Positions 9,116 through 17,724 of a stretch of DNA of 64,000 nt are shown here, one piece after another. Position numbers and translations under genes: made by a program. This DNA comes from Haloglomus irregulare (GTDB lineage: Archaea; Halobacteriota; Halobacteria; Halobacteriales; Haloarculaceae): positions 642,629 through 706,628 of the forward strand of contig NZ_QMDX01000001.1 in the NCBI RefSeq assembly GCF_007421925.1. The letters are read 5' to 3'. The notes below the pieces were generated by a model, which ran no database searches, was not told the DNA's origin, and saw nothing but the letters and a program-made list of their open reading frames with translations. Position 1 is the first letter of the stretch. Each line of letters begins with the position of its first letter.

Positions 9116-9430
9116 ATGAAAATACCGAGCGGGACGGTCTACCAGCAAGAGGAATCGGGAGAAGTGCTCGTACTCGATGTCCACCACGTCTTCGAGACGT
9201 ACGACCTCGAAGCGCAGACCGGCCAAATCGGAACACGGGTGCTGCGGCACACCAATGAGTGGGACGGTACGGCCCTATGCCATCAAGTGTACGCACGACG
9301 CCCGTCGATGGATTTCGGTACAGGGTTATTATCCGATCCGGACGGTCGAATTCATCAACCTGGCAGAGGAGAGTGGGGCCCAGATGTTGACGAACGGTGA
9401 TAATGCGTCGGCCCGTAGAATAAGCAGGAT
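9116..9430 (+). pseudogene. Conserved small protein, disrupted by a frameshift
   Basis: The N-terminal half reads in one frame (MKIPSGTVYQQ, then VLVLDVHHVFETYDLE, then HTNEWDGT). From about 9270 the sensible protein continues in the next frame (PYAIKCTHDARRW, then GYYPIRTVEFINLAEE). Deleting or skipping one base near 9265-9275 would join them into an acidic ~100-aa protein. No function is recognised. The exact end is unclear because the second frame runs on into unlikely sequence. It could be real decay or a base-calling error. Confidence 0.55.
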
Positions 9431-9531
9431 AGCGACCTGCCCCATGCTATCGTCTGCCGATGCTGCGTTCAGTTTAATCAGGTCGGGCCGAAGCGTAGCG
9501 TGCCGGCCAGCGACTCGTCCATCACACCATC

Positions 9532-10605
9532 ATGAAGATCTATCCCAAGATTCCGCGCTATGACCATCCCGTCGTTCCGGAGTCGTTCTTCGAGGCCGAC
9601 GACCTGGTGATCGTCGAGAAGTACGACGGGAGCGGGTTCCGGTTCACACTGTACGACGACCGGTATGCCGACATGTACCCCGACCCCGTTCTGAACGCCG
9701 CGGACGGGGACGGGTGTCTGGTCTTCGGTACCCGTCGGTCGATTCGGGGTAACCGCCGCGACGACCTCGACGATATCGACGGTGCCCTCCACCGGGCCGT
9801 CCGCTGTCTGCGCGAGGGTATCGAGCCGACGGCCCTTCGTGACCTCCACGACGCGTACGACAGCCCGCTCATCGTGTACGCGGAGAACCTCGTCTACTCG
9901 ACGCTCGATTACGGCTACACCGACCGTGACCTCCCTGCGCTGGTCGGGTTCGATGTCCTCCCGTACATGGAGATCGAGACGATGACGCCGCCGGGGAACC
10001 CGTACGACGAGACGTTCGAGGGGTTCCTCCCGACGAACGAGGCATGGGACGTGCTGAATCGCATCCGGAACGATTCGGCACCGACAGCCCACGCGTTCAC
10101 CCCGGCAACAGTTCTCGAGCAATCGTCCGAGTTCGACCCGGAATCGTTCCAGGTCCCACCGTCATCGCTGGGGGATGATGTCCGCGCCGAGGGCGTCGTC
10201 GTCCGGAGCGACACCCACGACCGGCGCGTCAAAATCGTCCGCGAGGCATTCAAGGAGCTGAACCGCAAGCAGTTCGGGCGCAACCCCGACGACGCCGACT
10301 CCGGTGCGGCGTACCTCGTCGCGACGTACTGTACGTCAGCCCGCATCCGGAAGGAGGTCCGCTCGATGGTCGTCGAGGAGGGGCGCGACTTCGGTGTCCA
10401 CCTGACTGACGACCTGTATCCGCGCGTCGTGGAAGACATTTGGGCTGAAAACTGGCAGGAGATCATGCGACTCGAGCGGGAACTCGTCCCCGCCGATGTC
10501 TTCCCGCTCGTCGCGAAGCGCTGTGTCAGGGAGCTCCGACAGATGGAGACGAACGCCGACCTCAACGACGCCGACCCGACGACTATCTGGCACCATCTCG
10601 AGTAA
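9532..10605 (+). CDS. RNA ligase family protein (Rnl2/archaeal-type)
   Basis: A 357-aa nucleotidyltransferase-fold ligase. The adenylation motif I is EKYDGS near residue 32, where Lys would carry AMP. Downstream motifs are LVFGTRRSIRGN (motif III-like), AEGVVVRSD (motif IV, near 220) and RVKIVREAF (motif V, near 232). The C-terminal ~120 residues are helical. Such enzymes join 3'-OH and 5'-phosphate RNA ends in repair; the natural substrate here is unknown. It stands alone between unrelated genes. Confidence 0.85.
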   Translation: MKIYPKIPRYDHPVVPESFFEADDLVIVEKYDGSGFRFTLYDDRYADMYPDPVLNAADGDGCLVFGTRRSIRGNRRDDLDDIDGALHRAVRCLREGIEPTALRDLHDAYDSPLIVYAENLVYSTLDYGYTDRDLPALVGFDVLPYMEIETMTPPGNPYDETFEGFLPTNEAWDVLNRIRNDSAPTAHAFTPATVLEQSSEFDPESFQVPPSSLGDDVRAEGVVVRSDTHDRRVKIVREAFKELNRKQFGRNPDDADSGAAYLVATYCTSARIRKEVRSMVVEEGRDFGVHLTDDLYPRVVEDIWAENWQEIMRLERELVPADVFPLVAKRCVRELRQMETNADLNDADPTTIWHHLE

Positions 10606-10728
10606 GCCGGCTCCAGCACCGACCGCCCGCACGGAACTGGAGAATGCTGGGTCGCCGCCTGTCCTCCGCCCAGTACTCACGGGGCCTGTCCCGAACTCAT
10701 CGAACCTCGCCGGTGACCGCTAGTCTCC

Positions 10729-12216
10729 TTACGTTTCCGCCCGCGCCTGGACCTCCGGGAAGTATCGACCGTGGAAGTCGAACGGGGCAGCGTGCGGCAG
10801 CTCGACCCGCGCGCGCTCGTCGAAGGATTCGCCGTCGATGACGACCAGTCGTGAGCGCTCGGCGTCGATGTCCAGCGCGACGGTGAGGACGACGCCGGCG
10901 TCCTCGGGGCCGCCGCCCCGCGGGACGAAGATCGGCTCGCCGAAGTAATCCCCGCCCGAACTGAACTCGGCTACCGCACCCGTTTCGGTATCGTACTTCA
11001 GGACGCCGGTCGCCCACTCGGTCGTCGGCTGGTCCATGCTCATAGCGTAGACGTACTGGTGGGGCCGACACCACCGCGCCGGCGAGACCGTCGGCAGCGC
11101 GGTCCCCTCGTCGTAGCGCATCTCCCGACGAACGGTCGCCTCGCCCGGCCCGTACCGGTCGCTGCCCGTCACGCCGCCCAGGTCGACTATGAACCGTTCG
11201 AGCCGGCCGGCGACGGCATCGAGGTTGCCCTGGCGGAGGGTCTCCAGCGAGAGGTCATCGATCGCCGTCGCGTCCGGAATCGTCTCGAGGTCGAAGACGA
11301 CCTCCGTGCCGCCGTCGCGTTCGAAGGCGTTGACGTGATGAAAGCCGAACAGCGCCTCGGTTCGTGGCTCGGCCACCAGTTCGCCGCTGGTCCTGTCGAC
11401 GACCGCCACGCGGGTCCCGCGGTCGGGTTGCCATTCGAACTGCTCGATGAACGGTCCCTGTCGCCCCGGCTTGAAGAAGGACAGCGGGTTCACCCGCAGC
11501 GGGAACTCCGTCAGGACGACGTAATGTGGCGTCAGCGCGAAGCTGTGCATGTACGCCGGGGCGTCGGTCTCGACGCTGCCGACGTGTCGGCGATCACCGT
11601 CCCCGAGGAGCGCGTGGATGTGGTAGGTGCTGGTGCGGCCGAACTCCGTCTCGACGGTGAACAGCGTTCCCGTCGCGGGGTCACGCTTCAGGTGCGCACA
11701 GACCAGTTGGCCCGACGGCTCCGGCCCGTCGTACTGCACGTCGTCCGCGACCGTGAGCGTGTTCGGGTCGACGACGGTCGCCCGTGGCGACTCGGTCAGC
11801 GCGCGGTACTGGTCTGCCACCCGCTCGACGATGATGTTGGTGTTGTCGTAGGGCTCGGTGAACAGCCCTGCGAGGCGCTCGCGCAGCGTCGATTCGCCGG
11901 TGGCGAACCCGCCGTCGAAGGTGCCCGCCTGTGCATCCGCATAGGCGTCCGTGTCGAGGAACCGGTTCCGATAGTGGACGGCGTCGTCGGCACCGTCGAC
12001 CGCAGTTCCGGCCCGGTTGCCCGGGTCGAACGTGAACCGATAGCACATCGCCAGCCCGTCGAACCAGTGATCGACCGCCTGGCCATCGGCTATCGAGAAG
12101 CTGCCCGGCCCGTTCCGGATGAGACTGCCCGTGAGCCACGCCGGGAGCGATCCATCGACCGCCAGCGATGTCGCCCGCTCGTCCGAGAGCGAGTGAAAGC
12201 CCAGAGACGTTGCCAT
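10729..12216 (-). CDS. Carotenoid oxygenase family protein
   Basis: A 495-aa member of the RPE65/carotenoid-cleavage-dioxygenase family, a seven-bladed propeller holding Fe(II) with four His. The family start is clear (GSLPAWLTGSLIRNGPG). Candidate iron-site or near-site His lie in YMHSFALTPHYV, FGFHHVNAF and, near the C-terminus, FDFHGRYFPE. These enzymes split carotenoid double bonds; in haloarchaea, making retinal or trimming C50/C40 carotenoids are possible roles. No rhodopsin gene is nearby, so the substrate cannot be assigned. Confidence 0.9.
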   Translation of the reverse strand: MATSLGFHSLSDERATSLAVDGSLPAWLTGSLIRNGPGSFSIADGQAVDHWFDGLAMCYRFTFDPGNRAGTAVDGADDAVHYRNRFLDTDAYADAQAGTFDGGFATGESTLRERLAGLFTEPYDNTNIIVERVADQYRALTESPRATVVDPNTLTVADDVQYDGPEPSGQLVCAHLKRDPATGTLFTVETEFGRTSTYHIHALLGDGDRRHVGSVETDAPAYMHSFALTPHYVVLTEFPLRVNPLSFFKPGRQGPFIEQFEWQPDRGTRVAVVDRTSGELVAEPRTEALFGFHHVNAFERDGGTEVVFDLETIPDATAIDDLSLETLRQGNLDAVAGRLERFIVDLGGVTGSDRYGPGEATVRREMRYDEGTALPTVSPARWCRPHQYVYAMSMDQPTTEWATGVLKYDTETGAVAEFSSGGDYFGEPIFVPRGGGPEDAGVVLTVALDIDAERSRLVVIDGESFDERARVELPHAAPFDFHGRYFPEVQARAET

Positions 12217-12358
12217 GGGGCCGTTACGAGCGGCACCGGATAATCAGTACCGCTCCCTGGGTGCAGCTCTCAACTCGAGCGAAGACCGGCTCATAGTGGG
12301 CCCGTGCAGTCGCGGTCGTGGTCGATCGTGGACGGCGCCCTACCATCGAACGAGGTGT

Positions 12359-12919
12359 CTACTCCATCCACGCGGCGAGACGGGCCAGCACCGGCGCCGA
12401 GGCGACCATCGCAACACCGATCGGACGGACCCGGCGGGTCGCGTTCCGCTGCGGCTGGAACCGGACGGCTAAGACGCGGTCGTAGCCACAACTGGCGAGT
12501 TCGAGCAGCCGATTCGGAATGGCAATATGAACGAGGCCAGCAAGCGCACCCATCACGGACCCCACGCGCAGCAGTGTCGGCAGTGACAGCATCAGTGTGG
12601 ATCGGGCCGAACCGTTGATCTGTCCATCTTTCCGCGAGGTGCGACTCCCGCCGTTCACCGCGGACATCACCGCCTCGGCGCCCCTCGTCTCGATACCGAG
12701 CTCATCGAGCCAGTCGAGATATTCGTCGGCGGTGGGCCGATCGTACCTCCGAGCGATAATATACCGAATCTCGGCGAGGTTCACACAACTGACGTGGCCG
12801 GTTGTATCGTCACCGGCGACCGCATCGAGGTACTCCTCGACCGTCTCACTTCCAGGTTCGTCGGCGGCATGTGCGACCAGCGGCTCGGCATCGAAGACGA
12901 CGCGATCGGGGACTGGCAT
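12359..12919 (-). pseudogene. VapC toxin 5' half fused to a small membrane protein
   Basis: A 186-aa chimera. Residues 1-~95 are the first half of a PIN-domain RNase (VVFDAEPLVAHAA, then VNLAEIRYIIARRYDR). The acidic residues of the second PIN half are gone. Residues ~105-186 instead match the separate 79-aa membrane protein at 15882 (GALAGLVHIAIPNRLLELAS; YDRVLAVRFQPQ). The junction (near 12640) has low-complexity Ser/Arg-rich residues. The start overlaps the VapB stop (GTGATG). The toxin is probably dead; the reading frame across the junction is open. Confidence 0.75.
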
Positions 12920-13221
12920 CACTCCGGTCCTGAGAGGCGGGCGTCACGCTCGTCTCGATCATCCTCGCGCTTCTCGCGGAGCATTCGGGTTGCGGGCGTG
13001 TCGGTGGTCGCCGCATTGCGTGCGGCGAAGCCACGCATCTCGCTCGGCGAGCGGACGTGTTCGACGATCACCTCTCCGTCTTCGGTCTCCCGGAACACGA
13101 CTTTCCCGGGGGCGTCGATTCCGAGCTTCTCGCGGAACCGTTTCGGGATCGTGGCCTGCCCATGCTTCGTCACCGAAACGACTTCTTTTTCATACTTATC
13201 TGATTGATCCGACTCACTCAT
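12919..13221 (-). CDS. AbrB/VapB-type antitoxin
   Basis: A 100-aa protein with an N-terminal SpoVT/AbrB swapped-hairpin domain (VSVTKHGQATIPKRFREKLG, then GKVVFRETEDGEVIVE). The C-terminus is charged and would bind the toxin (TRMLREKREDDRDERDARL). It is coupled to the broken VapC downstream, so it is an antitoxin whose toxin has been damaged. Confidence 0.85.
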   Translation of the reverse strand: MSESDQSDKYEKEVVSVTKHGQATIPKRFREKLGIDAPGKVVFRETEDGEVIVEHVRSPSEMRGFAARNAATTDTPATRMLREKREDDRDERDARLSGPE

Positions 13222-13222
13222 T

Positions 13223-13247
13223 ATTCATAGTACAGAATGATTCATAG
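13223..13247 (-). promoter_or_regulatory. Direct-repeat operator candidate of vapB
   Basis: The octamer attcatag (plus strand) occurs at 13223-13230 and 13240-13247, 17 bp apart, directly upstream of the antitoxin ATG. Spacing and place suit AbrB-type autorepression. Confidence 0.4.
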
Positions 13248-13514
13248 GTAAGACTTCCGTACTATTCAACATTAGCTGGGGTGAATTCCCCGCCCCACCA
13301 CGGAGGGTGAATGGTTGGCCATCCCGTACGTCCAGCGGTTTCTATGTCGACCACGTTCGCCTGTGTCACGGGTTCCCCTTGGTCGGCTGGTCTGTCACAT
13401 ACACCGTCGCATCGGCCACGGTCACCGACGCATCTCAACAATTAACCGTAGAGAATAGCCACATAGCTCGCCCAACCAGAAGAACTGTAAATTATACAAT
13501 CAAATGGTATAGCC

Positions 13515-13931
13515 ATGGGATTCGAGAAATTCGATGAAGCCGGCTCCGGTCGGGGCCGCCCGGCAGGCACCGAGCCGATGCTCTCCATCCGCAAGTCCGG
13601 CAGCATCGGCGTCAACCAGGCCGCCATCGACGAGTTCTTCGAGGACCAGGATGGCGCCGTGATGTACTACGACGAGGACGCGGACCAGGTCGGCATCGAG
13701 CCCGTCGCCGACAAGGACGCCGACGACGCCGCCTACACGGTCAGTAAGACCGACTCCGGCGGCACCATCGCCCCGAAGGCGTTCCTCGAACGCTACGACC
13801 TCGTGCCCGAGGTCACCACACAGTACGACCCGGCATGGAACGACGACGAGAGCCTCGTCGTCCTCGACCTCGACGAGCCCAAGAAGACGTACGGCGCACC
13901 CGATGTGGACGGGGAGGGCGACGAGAACTGA
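13515..13931 (+). CDS. Conserved haloarchaeal protein, unknown function
   Basis: A 138-aa very acidic protein (MGFEKFDEAGSGRGRPAGTE at the start). It has two similar halves: IRKSGSIGVNQAAIDEFF with MYYDEDADQVGIEP, then TDSGGTIAPKAFLERYDL with YDPAWNDDESLVVLDL. Each resembles a beta-hairpin-helix unit reminiscent of an AbrB/MraZ-like fold. I recognise it as a conserved haloarchaeal gene without assigned function. The tail is Asp/Glu-rich. Confidence 0.75.
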   Translation: MGFEKFDEAGSGRGRPAGTEPMLSIRKSGSIGVNQAAIDEFFEDQDGAVMYYDEDADQVGIEPVADKDADDAAYTVSKTDSGGTIAPKAFLERYDLVPEVTTQYDPAWNDDESLVVLDLDEPKKTYGAPDVDGEGDEN

Positions 13932-14457
13932 ACGCGGGGGCGGCATACTGCTTCAGCGCCGCATCGTAGTACCATCCCCGCGCTGATGCTCATGCCTGTT
14001 CCGTCCGTAGCATCGCCTTGGGATACCCCACTCGGTAATCAGCGCCGGTTTGACCATCATCTACCCTGGCGGCGGGCCTCTTGGGCTTGAGGTGCGTTCT
14101 TCGGGTTGACATTGGATTGTAACGGAACCACCGGTCACCTCGAACGACACGCTCAGAGCCCCGTCTGGGCGATAGTCAGAGTCCTCAACGATGGATGACC
14201 ACCGGTGTCGGCCCACTCGATCGCCACAGGATCCATGATCGACTACTGTCGGTCGGCACGGCCGACACGAACGAACAAGTCAGAGGTGATATCCTCCCCA
14301 GTATAGATGACGGGGGGGATGTCACCCCGCAGTATGCGCTCGTATTGCATCCACGATATCACACGACCACCGACAGGTACAGGCCACCGTCGAACCGATA
14401 GTCGAGTATGTATCGACCGGGCGACCGGCGAGACACGCACACACGGAGGTATCCCAC
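13932..14457. other. Gene-free stretch before rnhA
   Basis: About 525 bp. Open frames are short and unconvincing on both strands. I see no tRNA-like cloverleaf or repeat. Confidence 0.5.
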
Positions 14458-15120
14458 GTGAGCGGTGACCTCCAAGTGCTGCCGGCGGAGCCGCTATCGC
14501 CGCTGGCCGAGCGCGTCGAACGTGTCCTGGAGCGGTTCGGCTACGAAGCCGAGGCGGCCATCGCTGCTATTGACGACGCCGTTCCGGGCTACGGCGGCCT
14601 GTTCGGTCCAGAGACGACGTCGGCGGAGCTCCGAACGGCGATGGACCGGATACTGGAGACGGACGGGCCACAGCATACCAGTCCGGTTCCCGAGGGAGAC
14701 GGGTTCGTGCTCTACGTCGACGGCAGCGCCCGGAACAACCCCGGCCCGGCGGGTGCAGGCGCCGTCATCCTCGACACGGCCGGCGACGAACTCGTCCGGA
14801 TGGGGCGGCCGGTGGGCTCGCGAGCCGACAACAACACCGCCGAGTACGTCGCGTTGCAACTCGGCCTGGCGGAGTTGTTGCGCCGCTACGACCCGACCGA
14901 GGTCGAGATCCGCATCGACTCGATGACCGTCATCCGGAGCGTCTGGGGCGACGAGCCGACCACCATCGATGGAACCGAGCGATACGCCGGGGCGGCCGCG
15001 GAGCTGCTGACCCGGCTCCCGACGCAGGACTGGCAGCATCTCGTCGATAGCGACCCCAACCCCGCGGACGCGCTGGCGACGTTCGGCGCCGACGTGGCGG
15101 AGATGGGCCCAAGCGGCTGA
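14458..15120 (+). CDS. rnhA: Ribonuclease HI, archaeal type
   Basis: A 220-aa protein from a GTG start. The C-terminal ~130 residues are the RNase H fold: first catalytic Asp in LYVDGSARNNPGPAGAGAV, Glu in DNNTAEYVALQLGL, and Asp in RIDSMTVIRSVWG. The final acidic site may lie in VDSDPNPADALATFG. The N-terminal ~80 residues are a helical extension seen in haloarchaeal homologues. It would cut RNA in RNA-DNA hybrids, for example primers and R-loops. Confidence 0.9.
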   Translation: MSGDLQVLPAEPLSPLAERVERVLERFGYEAEAAIAAIDDAVPGYGGLFGPETTSAELRTAMDRILETDGPQHTSPVPEGDGFVLYVDGSARNNPGPAGAGAVILDTAGDELVRMGRPVGSRADNNTAEYVALQLGLAELLRRYDPTEVEIRIDSMTVIRSVWGDEPTTIDGTERYAGAAAELLTRLPTQDWQHLVDSDPNPADALATFGADVAEMGPSG

Positions 15121-15414
15121 TTCGAGCATGCAAGCGATAGGTTCCGAACGCTCGAGCCGCGAGCAGCCGGCATGGCTCCGGCGTCCATAGCTCGGAAGCC
15201 GGAATACGGCTCAAACCCGGTCGCGGCGGATTCGAGGCGTTGTTCGGCCGGCGCAGGTCTGCACGGTCGTCGGCCGCACACACCCGCTCGTCGCTGGCCC
15301 AGCCGCTATCTGTTCACCAGTCGGCGAAACGGCAGATTTCAGTACGGGATCGTACTTCGGAACTCGGCCGGAAGGGGGGAACAGCAGAACCAGCTCTGCG
15401 CTTACGCCCGGGGC
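15121..15414. other. Short gene-free stretch
   Basis: About 290 bp between rnhA and the convergent glycine-zipper gene; no feature recognised. Confidence 0.4.
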
Positions 15415-15618
15415 TCAGTCGTCGGAACCACCCATTCCCATCATCATCGACATGTTCTCCGGGTCGGCCATCTCCTCGGATGCAGCGTCGAGGTACCCGA
15501 ACGCAGCGCCCCAGCCCGCGCCGAATCCGGCACCGAACGGGCCGAACGCGGCCCCCATCTCGGCACCTTCAGCTGCTCCCTCGCGGGTCTTCTGGATTAT
15601 CTCGTCCGGTGTCGTCAT
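15415..15618 (-). CDS. Small Gly/Ala-rich (glycine-zipper) protein
   Basis: A 67-aa protein starting MTTPDEIIQKTREG. The centre has repeated small-x-x-x-small spacing (GAAFGPFGAGFGAGWGAAFG), typical of helices that pack in membranes or oligomers. The tail is Met-rich (NMSMMMGMGG). A longer start five codons upstream is possible. No family is recognised. Confidence 0.6.
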   Translation of the reverse strand: MTTPDEIIQKTREGAAEGAEMGAAFGPFGAGFGAGWGAAFGYLDAASEEMADPENMSMMMGMGGSDD

Positions 15619-15881
15619 CTGTTGTGCACACATCTCGTCGGATAGTCGGTCTTACAGATGAATAAGTGTTCAGTATCTGCCCGGTCGGAACCCCGGTCGA
15701 GGTGGTGTCGGTTTCGGCACCTCGTGGAGCGCGGTGGAGACCACCTGGCGGGGACGCGGAACGCGGGAGCCCGAGTGATGAGCCCGGCACACACCAGCGA
15801 GCGGCACCTGGGCGCGGCCGACGCGCATCACAGCAGTCCCGGGCAACGGATAGTCATATTACTCGCTCGGTTCATCGGTGA

Positions 15882-16121
15882 GTGATGGTCGCAGTTCATC
15901 GGGTACTACGCGTGAGTGCCGTCATGAGCATCCTCGCCGGGCTCCTCCACATCGCCATCCCGGGCCGACTGCTCGAGCTCGCCAGTCAGGGGTACGAGCG
16001 TGTCCTGGCCGTCCGGTTCCAGCCGCAGGAGAGCGCGACTGCCCGCGTGCGTCTGATCGGAGTTGCGATGCTGGTTTCCGGCCCGATACTCCTGCGCTGT
16101 GCCGCATACGTGCGGTCGTAG
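15882..16121 (+). CDS. Small two-helix membrane protein
   Basis: A 79-aa protein with two hydrophobic segments (VSAVMSILAGLLHIAIPGRL and LIGVAMLVSGPILL) separated by a conserved link (GYERVLAVRFQPQESATARV). The same family forms the C-terminal part of the broken VapC at 12359. Function is unknown. It ends 20 nt before the stop of the convergent rhodanese gene. Confidence 0.7.
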   Translation: MMVAVHRVLRVSAVMSILAGLLHIAIPGRLLELASQGYERVLAVRFQPQESATARVRLIGVAMLVSGPILLRCAAYVRS

Positions 16122-16141
16122 GTCGCGACGAGTCGGCCGGC

Positions 16142-17008
16142 TCAGCTATCGCTCTCGACCGGCCGGTCGGGGTCGGCCGTCCACTCGCTGAGCGACCCAT
16201 CGTACACCGCCGCGTCCGTGATACCGGCCTGGTACAGGGCCAGCGCCTCGCTGCTGGCGGCGATACCGCCGCCACAGTAGGTGATCACCGCCTCGGCGTC
16301 GGTTGCACCGACATCGGCGAACCGGTCGCGGAGCGTCTCCGTGGGCTGGTAGGTCCCGTCGTCGGTGATGACCGCGTCCTCCCCGACGGCGGGGACGTTC
16401 TCACTGTTCGGGATCCGCTGGGTCGCGTGGTCGGACGGCCGGAGCGCGTTGATGAGACAGGCATCATCGTCGTCCGGGCGTGAATCGACGTCCTCCTTGT
16501 CGGCCACCAACTCCGGGCGGTAGTCGGCGGTGAACGTGGCCGGTTCCGGCTCCGAAGTCGACGTGGAGACGGGGCGGTCCTCGGCGGTCCACCGCGCCCA
16601 GCCCCCGTCCAGAACGCCGACCTGGTCGTGGCCGAAGACGCGGAACATCCACCACAGCCGGGCGGCCCACTCGTTGTTGTTGCCCGCATCGACGGTGTCG
16701 TACAGCACGACCCTGGAGTCGTTGCTCACACCGAGGTCGGCAGCCGCCGTCGCGAAGTCCTCCGGCGTCGGCAGCTGGAACGGGTAGTCCGGGTCGTCCG
16801 TCTCCGAGAGGTCCTCGATCAGGTCCGCGAACGCGCTCCCGGGCACGTGGCCGTCTACCCAGTCGTCGTATCCCGAGGAGAGCTGGTAGTCGCCGTTCCG
16901 GTCGGTACGCAGATGGACGGTGCAGTCGAGCACCCGGAGGTCCGGAGCGTCGAGTCGGTCCGCCAGCCAGTCCGGATCCACCAGCGTCGGCACCGTATCG
17001 TCGGACAT
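16142..17008 (-). CDS. Sulfurtransferase, tandem rhodanese
   Basis: A 288-aa two-domain rhodanese. The N-terminal domain (TLVDPDWLADRLDAPDLRVL, then YDDWVDGHVPGSAF) is inactive in this family. The C-terminal domain carries the active-site Cys in VITYCGGGIAASSEALAL. These enzymes move sulfane sulfur from thiosulfate or mercaptopyruvate to an acceptor. The loop CGGGIAA suits the thiosulfate/3-mercaptopyruvate group, but the donor cannot be fixed. Confidence 0.9.
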   Translation of the reverse strand: MSDDTVPTLVDPDWLADRLDAPDLRVLDCTVHLRTDRNGDYQLSSGYDDWVDGHVPGSAFADLIEDLSETDDPDYPFQLPTPEDFATAAADLGVSNDSRVVLYDTVDAGNNNEWAARLWWMFRVFGHDQVGVLDGGWARWTAEDRPVSTSTSEPEPATFTADYRPELVADKEDVDSRPDDDDACLINALRPSDHATQRIPNSENVPAVGEDAVITDDGTYQPTETLRDRFADVGATDAEAVITYCGGGIAASSEALALYQAGITDAAVYDGSLSEWTADPDRPVESDS

Positions 17009-17187
17009 GCCTCATGTTGGCGCCGGGAACGAATAACGCGCACGCTCCGCGCCGCCGACCCGGCGACGGCTGACGTCGCACGGCCGCCAGGTCGAATCGG
17101 CCACGGCGCCGCGGGCCCGGCCGACCGGTCCGGTCCGACCGTGTGGCGTCGGGACGGATATCCGTCCGAGGGACCAGACCAACGGAT

Positions 17188-17481
17188 ATGGGCGACGACA
17201 TCTCGGTGGACGTCTCCGCGCACGCAGCCGAGCGCCTGGAGCAGTTCGGCGTCCGGAACGTGGCCCGGTTCCGGCGGTTCATGCGCCATGCCGAGGGTGA
17301 CTACTTCGACCGGAGGCACGGGTCGAAACTCGTCGTCGTCGAGGACGAGGGACACGCCGTAGCCGTCGCGGACGACGCCGGCGTCCGGACGGTCATCACC
17401 GTCCTCCCGCGTCCGGAGACGTCGTGGTCGAACCGCGTCAGGACACATCCGGACCGCTACGTGGTTCTCGACTCGGACTGA
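17188..17481 (+). CDS. Conserved hypothetical protein
   Basis: A 97-aa protein with MGDDISVDVSAHAAERLEQF at its start. It resembles small domains with an N-terminal helix and a beta-sheet (SKLVVVEDEGHAVAVADD; VRTVITVLP). I chose the ATG at 17188; the frame opens upstream without coding character. No function is assigned. Confidence 0.55.
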   Translation: MGDDISVDVSAHAAERLEQFGVRNVARFRRFMRHAEGDYFDRRHGSKLVVVEDEGHAVAVADDAGVRTVITVLPRPETSWSNRVRTHPDRYVVLDSD

Positions 17482-17724
17482 GACGCACGGAGCACGCGGG
17501 CGCTGGACTCCTGCGGGGTCGACGCTCGACCCGGCGGCACGTCGCGGCACCGGGGCCGCCACGGGAGGGAGCGTCGGCCACCGCACTCGCTCATCGAGGC
17601 GACCGCGGCGCTTGCGGCCGGTTGAGATGTCCGCCGTCGTCGAGTCGGCCACACAGATAAGTGACTCACGGTACTACAGAGGGTGTTGACTTCGCCAGTT
17701 GTCGGTGAGACGCGGACGTACAGC

